Shown in pieces: positions 18,589 through 23,455 of a stretch of 23,455 nt of DNA. The notes beneath the pieces were generated by a model. It was not told the origin of the DNA. It worked only from the letters and a program-made list of their open reading frames with translations, and did not search any database. The stretch is from a virus, in the IMG/VR virus record IMGVR_UViG_3300042539_000931, positions 1 through 23,455 of that record; one strand, given 5' to 3'. Every line of letters begins with the position of its first letter. Position 1 is the first letter of the stretch. The position numbers and the translations under genes are program-made.

Positions 18589-19116
18589 ATGATAAATACT
18601 GAATTTGAAATTGATTATAGTGATTGGTTTGATGAGGGAGGATGCTGCCAAGTATATCCTATTAAAAATCACAAAGGTTCGGTATTTAAAGAGTTTAGAA
18701 ACAAAAAGAAAGCCAGTGAAGCATATTCTATTCAAAAAAAATTAGCCAAATTCGACCTTGCCCCAAAAATATTTAGTAAAGTTTGCAAATTAAATTTTGC
18801 AGAAGAAGAGGGCGTCATATTTTATGAAAGTAGTGATTGGGGATTTATAACAGAATATGCTAAAACTTGTAAAGCCAATACTACTATTAGTATGAAAGAA
18901 ATTCAGAATTTAGTTGATGATATTCTTGAAAAAACTGGTTTAAAATTTTGGGATTGTCATTGGTATAATGTGGGCCTAGTAAAAAGAGGCCGCTCTAAAA
19001 AATTAGTTTGTATTGACACTGGCAAAGAAAGTTTTGATGGTAATGCTAATGCTTGGGGGAATGTTGATCCTGGGCCTAGATGCGGATATTGTTCAAAATA
19101 TAATTGTAAATGCTAG
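18589..19116 (+). CDS. Minimal protein-kinase-like protein with Cys-rich tail
   Basis: The 175-residue product has a glycine-loop-like EGGCCQVY (16-23), a candidate ATP-binding lysine at K34 (VFKEF) and a hinge region WGFITEYA (84-91). A catalytic-loop-like W-D122-C-H-W-Y-N127 has Asp and Asn five apart, as in HRDLKPxN. A CIDTG (141-145) could stand for DFG. The C-terminus has C165, C168, C173 and C175 (CGYCSKYNCKC), a possible zinc knuckle. It is far shorter than canonical kinases (about 260 residues), with most of the C-lobe absent. It may be an atypical kinase or an inactive fold. It lies in a run of small genes with AT-rich codons. Confidence 0.6.
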   Translation: MINTEFEIDYSDWFDEGGCCQVYPIKNHKGSVFKEFRNKKKASEAYSIQKKLAKFDLAPKIFSKVCKLNFAEEEGVIFYESSDWGFITEYAKTCKANTTISMKEIQNLVDDILEKTGLKFWDCHWYNVGLVKRGRSKKLVCIDTGKESFDGNANAWGNVDPGPRCGYCSKYNCKC

Positions 19117-19125
19117 GAGAATATT

Positions 19126-19437
19126 ATGCCATATATAAGTGAAGATGATAGGCTAGAGTTAGATCATTGTATTGACCAATTAACCCTTTGTATTCGTGAT
19201 ATTAAACATTCATTGAATAATCCGCACGACTTTAGTATTTATTTAGGTCGAATAAATTATTGTTTTTCTCGTATATTATCGGGCTTAATGGAACAACCAT
19301 CATATAATAAGATCGCTATGATTACTGGTGTATTAGAAAATGTGAAACAAGAATTCTATAGAAGAATTGCTGCTCCATATGAAGATATTAAAATTATCCA
19401 GAATGGCGACATAAAAGAGTATAAAAAACTAAAATAA
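19126..19437 (+). CDS. Conserved phage protein (DUF6899-like)
   Basis: The 103-residue protein begins MPYISEDDRLELDHCIDQL. The order GRINYCFSRIL, ITGVLENVKQEFYRRIAAPYEDIK and QNGDI is the pattern I associate with the family DUF6899, common in phages and present in bacteria. The function is unknown. The fold is all helical with a conserved EFYRR-x-x-APYE tail. It follows the kinase-like gene with an AGGAG ribosome binding site. Confidence 0.75.
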   Translation: MPYISEDDRLELDHCIDQLTLCIRDIKHSLNNPHDFSIYLGRINYCFSRILSGLMEQPSYNKIAMITGVLENVKQEFYRRIAAPYEDIKIIQNGDIKEYKKLK

Positions 19438-19447
19438 GGAGCCTATT

Positions 19448-19759
19448 ATGTCACGAGATTTTGATGATATCCGTAAGAAAATTGATCAATCTCATAAGGA
19501 TCTATATAAAAAAGATGTAGAAAATGCAAAAGACATATGTGTACTAAAAAAAGATCAAGATAAATTACTTAAAGATATTAGTGAAATTAAAAAAGAAGTT
19601 AGAGATATTGGTTATAAAGTTGATTTGATGTTAGAAATACTTAATAGTTTCACCATAATGCTGGACGAATCAGAAGATATTGAAGAAGATTATGATACTG
19701 ATCAAACATGGGTTCCAGATGAAGATGATGATTGGAATAGTAGAGAAGATGAAAGTTAA
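19448..19759 (+). CDS. Coiled-coil protein with acidic tail
   Basis: The 103-residue product begins MSRDFDDIRKKIDQSHKDLY. Heptad-like hydrophobic spacing runs to about residue 75 (LKDISEIKKEVRDIGYKVDLM), and a strongly acidic tail follows, rich in Asp, Glu and Trp (EDIEEDYDTDQTW). It has a good AAGGAGCC site. It resembles small phage helical proteins but no named family. The stop overlaps the ATG of the next gene (TAATG). Confidence 0.6.
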   Translation: MSRDFDDIRKKIDQSHKDLYKKDVENAKDICVLKKDQDKLLKDISEIKKEVRDIGYKVDLMLEILNSFTIMLDESEDIEEDYDTDQTWVPDEDDDWNSREDES

Positions 19760-20010
19760 TGGCTAGTTTAGCATTATTAGTTACAATAATATTCTTGGGT
19801 ATGATATTGTTTGGCCCATTATTACTACTAATAAATAAACTCAATATTTTTCCAAAGATTATAATTCAATTCTTATCTATATTTTGTGCGATATATGGAT
19901 TATGGTGGATATTAACTCTTGTTACGCCTATTCGCTGGCTAGGATTATTGCCGATATATTGTGCGTACCTTGCAACAAAATCTAAAGACGCGAGGCTTGA
20001 CAACCGATAA
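19759..20010 (+). CDS. Small membrane protein
   Basis: The 83-residue product is nearly all hydrophobic. Segments at about 3-25 (SLALLVTIIFLGMILFGPLL), 33-53 (IIIQFLSIFCAIYGLWWIL) and 58-73 are likely membrane helices. A basic tail follows (KSKDARLDNR). It has no signal peptide cleavage site. It sits before the rIIA promoter, whose -35 (TTGACA) and spacer lie in its last codons. Function unknown. Confidence 0.6.
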   Translation: MASLALLVTIIFLGMILFGPLLLLINKLNIFPKIIIQFLSIFCAIYGLWWILTLVTPIRWLGLLPIYCAYLATKSKDARLDNR

Positions 20011-20024
20011 CAGTATGGTATGAT
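19997..20024 (+). promoter_or_regulatory. Promoter of rIIA
   Basis: TTGACA at 19997-20002, a 16-base spacer with CCGATAA, and TATGAT at 20019-20024 preceded by ATGG. The TAA stop of the upstream gene (20008-20010) is in the spacer. CGCTAATCACAGG follows the -10; a similar TAATCACAGG appears at 22735 before rIIB. Confidence 0.75.
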
Positions 20025-20066
20025 ACGCTAATCACAGGTCGATAACGAAACATATTGGAGAAGAAA

Positions 20067-22736
20067 ATGAAGTTGGCAGACAGGACGGTTGAGACTCACA
20101 GTGCTGGTGTTAAGAGTGAAGCAGGATTCACTATCGCCCAAACCAGTAAAATGTTTAAGATTTTGTCAGACTCTCTTTATTCTGACAAGGTGATGGCAGT
20201 TGTTCGTGAGTTGTCCACTAACGCTTATGACAGTCATATTGCTGCTGGTAATAAGAATCCTTTTAAGGTAGTATTGCCTAGTGCTGGTAATCCTAATTTT
20301 GTGGTGCGTGATTATGGCACTGGTCTTAGTCAGGCCGATATGGAGAATCTTTATACAACCTATGGTGCTAGTAATAAGAATACTAGTAACGATTTTGTTG
20401 GTTGTCTTGGTCTAGGTTCTAAGAGTCCTTTTGCGTATACCAAGAGTTTTACTACTAGTTCTTATTACAATGGACAAAAGTATACTTATGTTGCTGCTAT
20501 TGATGATAGTGGCGTTCCTACTCTGAATCTTTTTAGTGTCAGCGAAACCGACGAACCTAATGGTCTTGAGATTAGTTTTGCTGTAAAGCAGTATGACTTT
20601 GCTGAATTTAGTAGCAAGTCTATGCGTATTTTCCATTACTTTAAGATGAAGCCTATTATTGAGGGTGGTGTTCTAACTAATCTAAAAGATCATAAATATA
20701 GCAATAAAAACATCATCTTGAGCGGTGATGGTTGGAGAGTTTGCCGCCTGAATAATGATACTAATTATTATCCTAATGTTCATCACCATATTGATAGTGG
20801 CATTGTTGCACTAATGGGCAATATTGCGTACCCCGTTAAGGCTAGTCAGATTGTTGGTGAGGATAAGCAAACCACTAATGATGCTATTCAGCGTTGGAAT
20901 CGTGCTTTTCAAAAGGCCGATATTGACAGTTGGAAAAGTTTTGTTAATGAGATTATTAACCAGAATCTTTATCTTGAACTTGACTTTGGTATTGGCGAAC
21001 TTGAAATGGACGTTTCCAGAGAAGGTTTGCAGTATACCAAAGATGTAATTAGAACCTTGCGTGAAAAGACTCAAGAGATTTATCTTGAGATGAAGGAACA
21101 ATTTAGCAAGAAAATCGCTGCTGCCAAAACCAAGGTAGAAGCAATCACGCTTTATTATACCCTTAACGATCTTGCTGGTGGTTGGGGAGTTGGTGCTGAA
21201 TGGACTGACAGTAAGGGTAAGAAGCACAATATTAATTCTGGACAGGATCTAGAATATAAAATTCCTGCCGGAAAGAGTATGTACGTTTTTAATTATCGTA
21301 CTGCTGGCTATCGTTCTCGTCGCATGGTTTATCAGACAAACAGTATTCATCACAATACTCTTACTGGTAAGGGGGAATACTATTGGAATAGTCAGAAAAA
21401 GACGGGCGAACTGTCATTCTTTGTTTGCGATATTAAAACAGAAGAAACAGCAAAGAAGATCGTTACTAGATATTGCAACGACAATAATTGTTTTGCGTAT
21501 CTAATGATTGATACCAAGGATCATACTAAGGCAGATGAAGGTTTTGACGATCTTATCTCTGATGTTGGTGCTGACAAAATCAAGAAGGTTTCTGACTACA
21601 AGGACTTGATTAAGAGTAATAATCCTCGTAAGCAAAGTAGTCGATCTTCTAATGGTGCTGTTAGTGACCAAGATGTATTTTTTATCTATGGAGAATCTAA
21701 GGATAGCGGCAAAATTAGCAATCCTTATAACGATGCTCCTTGTCTCAGGGTTTTGACAGAAGATGAATTAGAGGCTTTTGAAGATAGTGATGAGATTATT
21801 TATGTTCCAATCATTCGCTATGCTAGTGCTTCTAATGAATATCCATCAATTTCTGATTTGAACCTAATGATAAACGATGTTACTGCAACATCATTAGTCA
21901 AGGATTTGTTTGGATCTAATAAGATTTATGCTATCAAGAGTGCTTTTGTCGATAAACTCAAGAAGCAGGGATATACGCTGATTGACTTTAATACTTTCTT
22001 CAAGAAGCAACTCAAAAGAGTTGCCAAAGATAGTCTGAACAAGTTGTCAGAATACAATGGTATTGTTGAATTTAGCAGAACTCAGAATAATTATTCTGCT
22101 AAGAATAGCGACACTTACTATGGATATGGTACTCTGGAAAAGCAATTTACTTTTCATATGCTTAATATTTTTGGTTTGGACTATGAGAAACATATCAGTA
22201 ATAAGAAACTAGTTGATGCTATCAATTATTGTCTAATTATTGAGTTCTTTGTTGATACTGTTCATCGTCCTTCTTTTGATATCAAGCGATTCAAGGCGGC
22301 CGATTATTTTGGTCACATAACAAAACTATTAAGTGATATTGGGATCAATGGTCTTGATAGTCAGAAGGTTCGTAATAGTAATATTGCATATAATTCTTTG
22401 GTATCATATATTCAGAGTAGAATGTATATTCATAACGAAGATATGATGAAGGAGTGTCTTGCTATTATTAAGCCAGATGTTTCAAAGAAATATAATCTTG
22501 CCAAAATGGAAGATGTTAGAAAAGATATTAAAGCCGAACTTGACAACAATCCCGTTTTGAAGTATATTGTTGGTAGTCGTGCCGTGTCTGGCGAACTAAG
22601 AGAACTATCTGGTTCAAATGAACCGATTAAACAACTTGATGACAGGCATTACTACAGCGGTAATACTAAAACATGGTTAACAAGTCTAAATGATGTGGAA
22701 GCATTTAGAAAGCAAATTGGTAGTTTAGTTAAGTAA
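20067..22736 (+). CDS. rIIA: rIIA-like GHKL ATPase protein
   Basis: The product has 889 residues, starting at ATG 20067 behind GGAGAAG. The GHKL-type ATP-binding site is present: N-box ELSTN at 48-52, D82-x-G-x-G86 (RDYGTGLS), and GCLGLGSKSPFAYT at 112-125. This is the T4 rIIA N-terminal signature (an HSP90/MutL-like ATPase fold). T4 rIIA is a membrane-associated protein that, with rIIB, controls lysis behaviour and protects the infection from prophage-encoded exclusion. This version is about 160 residues longer than T4 rIIA, mainly in the central and C-terminal part. Its codons are GC-richer than in the small-gene regions. It is followed by rIIB. Confidence 0.9.
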   Translation: MKLADRTVETHSAGVKSEAGFTIAQTSKMFKILSDSLYSDKVMAVVRELSTNAYDSHIAAGNKNPFKVVLPSAGNPNFVVRDYGTGLSQADMENLYTTYGASNKNTSNDFVGCLGLGSKSPFAYTKSFTTSSYYNGQKYTYVAAIDDSGVPTLNLFSVSETDEPNGLEISFAVKQYDFAEFSSKSMRIFHYFKMKPIIEGGVLTNLKDHKYSNKNIILSGDGWRVCRLNNDTNYYPNVHHHIDSGIVALMGNIAYPVKASQIVGEDKQTTNDAIQRWNRAFQKADIDSWKSFVNEIINQNLYLELDFGIGELEMDVSREGLQYTKDVIRTLREKTQEIYLEMKEQFSKKIAAAKTKVEAITLYYTLNDLAGGWGVGAEWTDSKGKKHNINSGQDLEYKIPAGKSMYVFNYRTAGYRSRRMVYQTNSIHHNTLTGKGEYYWNSQKKTGELSFFVCDIKTEETAKKIVTRYCNDNNCFAYLMIDTKDHTKADEGFDDLISDVGADKIKKVSDYKDLIKSNNPRKQSSRSSNGAVSDQDVFFIYGESKDSGKISNPYNDAPCLRVLTEDELEAFEDSDEIIYVPIIRYASASNEYPSISDLNLMINDVTATSLVKDLFGSNKIYAIKSAFVDKLKKQGYTLIDFNTFFKKQLKRVAKDSLNKLSEYNGIVEFSRTQNNYSAKNSDTYYGYGTLEKQFTFHMLNIFGLDYEKHISNKKLVDAINYCLIIEFFVDTVHRPSFDIKRFKAADYFGHITKLLSDIGINGLDSQKVRNSNIAYNSLVSYIQSRMYIHNEDMMKECLAIIKPDVSKKYNLAKMEDVRKDIKAELDNNPVLKYIVGSRAVSGELRELSGSNEPIKQLDDRHYYSGNTKTWLTSLNDVEAFRKQIGSLVK

Positions 22737-22762
22737 TCACAGGTAACAATAGGAGTTTTACA

Positions 22763-23455
22763 ATGGCTGTTCCGTTTATGTTTGTTGATGGTAATTTGAC
22801 ACTGGTTCTTAATAACCAGAGTTATCAGGTTTTGCCGGATCATATTAATTACAAGATGATTCTTGAGCGTTTGCCCACAGCGACCGCTGATGAATTACTT
22901 GAGATTGTTGATATTCAAAAGGCAGTCGCAGTATTTAGCGATGGTCTTGTGGATATTAAGGAAGGTAAGGTGTTCTATGATGGTGACGAAGTTCATGGTA
23001 GTATTAGTAAGAGAATTCTGGAGTTTATGAGCAAGGGTCTGCCATTTCAGCCCCTCGTTAACTTTCTGAATAATCTTATGGATAATCCTAGTATGCAGAG
23101 TCAGCAGGAACTTTATGATTTCCTTGAGCATGAGCATCTGCCAATTACTGAGGATGGATGCTTTCTAGCATATAAGGCTGTTCGTGGTGATTATATGGAC
23201 AAGTATGCTGGAAAGTTTCGTAACAAGGTTGGCGATATTTGCAAGATGACCCGATCAAAAGTTGATGATAATCGTGGTCGCGGTTGTTCTCAGGGACTTC
23301 ATGCTGGAGCATTGAACTATGTTGCTGGTTACGGCAGCGTCGATGCTGGTGACCGTATTGTTATTGTGAAGATTAATCCTTGTGACGTTGTTAGCGTTCC
23401 TAGTGATTGTAATTGTGAGAAACTTCGTACTTGCCAATATGAAGTTGTTGGAGAG
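22763..23455 (+). CDS. rIIB: rIIB-like protein (3' truncated by the window)
   Basis: The frame is open from ATG 22763 to the last base (231 codons). AATAGGAG precedes the start. The C-terminal half of the visible part has the rIIB pattern. It runs from ISKRILEFMSKGLPFQPLVNF and LPITEDGCFLAYKAVRGDY to SQGLHAGALNYV, then IVIVKINPCDVVSVPSDCN and CEKLRTCQYEVVGE. In T4, rIIB acts with rIIA in lysis control and exclusion. It is cotranscribed with rIIA, 26 bases away. A DNA-binding-like N-terminal domain known in some rIIB proteins is not clearly visible here; the end lies outside the window. Confidence 0.9.
   Translation, partial: MAVPFMFVDGNLTLVLNNQSYQVLPDHINYKMILERLPTATADELLEIVDIQKAVAVFSDGLVDIKEGKVFYDGDEVHGSISKRILEFMSKGLPFQPLVNFLNNLMDNPSMQSQQELYDFLEHEHLPITEDGCFLAYKAVRGDYMDKYAGKFRNKVGDICKMTRSKVDDNRGRGCSQGLHAGALNYVAGYGSVDAGDRIVIVKINPCDVVSVPSDCNCEKLRTCQYEVVGE

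Noticed and set aside
1-23455. CRISPR arrays, insertion sequences or integrase
   Set aside because: No regularly spaced direct repeats, inverted-repeat-bounded transposase or recombinase was seen. The only mobile-type elements are the free-standing nucleases.

Overview
This AT-rich window reads as part of a large tailed bacteriophage genome (Caudoviricetes, probably myovirus-like). The evidence is an adjacent rIIA-rIIB pair at the right end, a phage-type ATP-dependent DNA ligase, a T4 endonuclease VII-family protein, ThyX, several HNH endonucleases, and dozens of very small genes packed end to end with ATGA stop/start overlaps. No structural, packaging or replisome gene is visible, so this is an early/accessory region. 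The host cannot be named from the sequence. The use of flavin-dependent ThyX, a secreted valine/proline repeat protein and the small-gene repertoire fit a freshwater or marine environmental phage, but that is inference.

Layout. Bases 1-5200 hold about twenty mostly tiny plus-strand genes: zinc-ribbon, membrane, coiled-coil and conserved hypothetical phage proteins, an AlkB-like dioxygenase, an HExxH putative metallopeptidase and a GT61-type glycosyltransferase. Bases 5089-6445 carry a truncated ThyX N-terminus, a complete thyX of a different subtype and a convergent HNH gene. Bases 6495-11400 contain a UV-damage endonuclease (UVDE), a sulfotransferase, a deaminase-fold protein, two zinc-ribbon proteins and a SpoU-type RNA methyltransferase. 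Bases 11397-12667 form an RNA block: promoter, tRNA-Ile(UAU)-like gene, minus-strand HNH gene, small membrane protein and a complete tmRNA. Bases 12728-16586 carry another HNH nuclease, an endonuclease VII-like protein, DNA ligase, a second sulfotransferase-like protein and an HhH-GPD DNA glycosylase. Bases 16589-20010 hold small genes, a putative HTH protein, a structured RNA element, a tRNA with anticodon UAA and a kinase-like protein. Bases 20067-23455 hold rIIA and the start of rIIB. Every gene is on the plus strand except two HNH genes. No gene-free stretch exceeds 300 bases.

How the parts fit. DNA repair is prominent (AlkB-like, UVDE, HhH-GPD glycosylase, ligase, endonuclease VII-like, plus ThyX for dTMP). 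A translation group (tRNAs for AUA and UUA, tmRNA, SpoU methyltransferase) would help an AT-rich phage translate codons that may be rare in its host and would recycle stalled ribosomes. A glycan group (GT61, two sulfotransferase-like proteins) could alter virion or host surface sugars.

Eight clear sigma70-like promoters (TTGACA/T, 15-17 bp, TATAnT-like), most with a CGAT in the spacer, drive the larger genes. Several are written over the 3' end of the preceding gene, with the TGA stop lying inside the -35 hexamer in four cases and the TAA stop inside the -10 in one.
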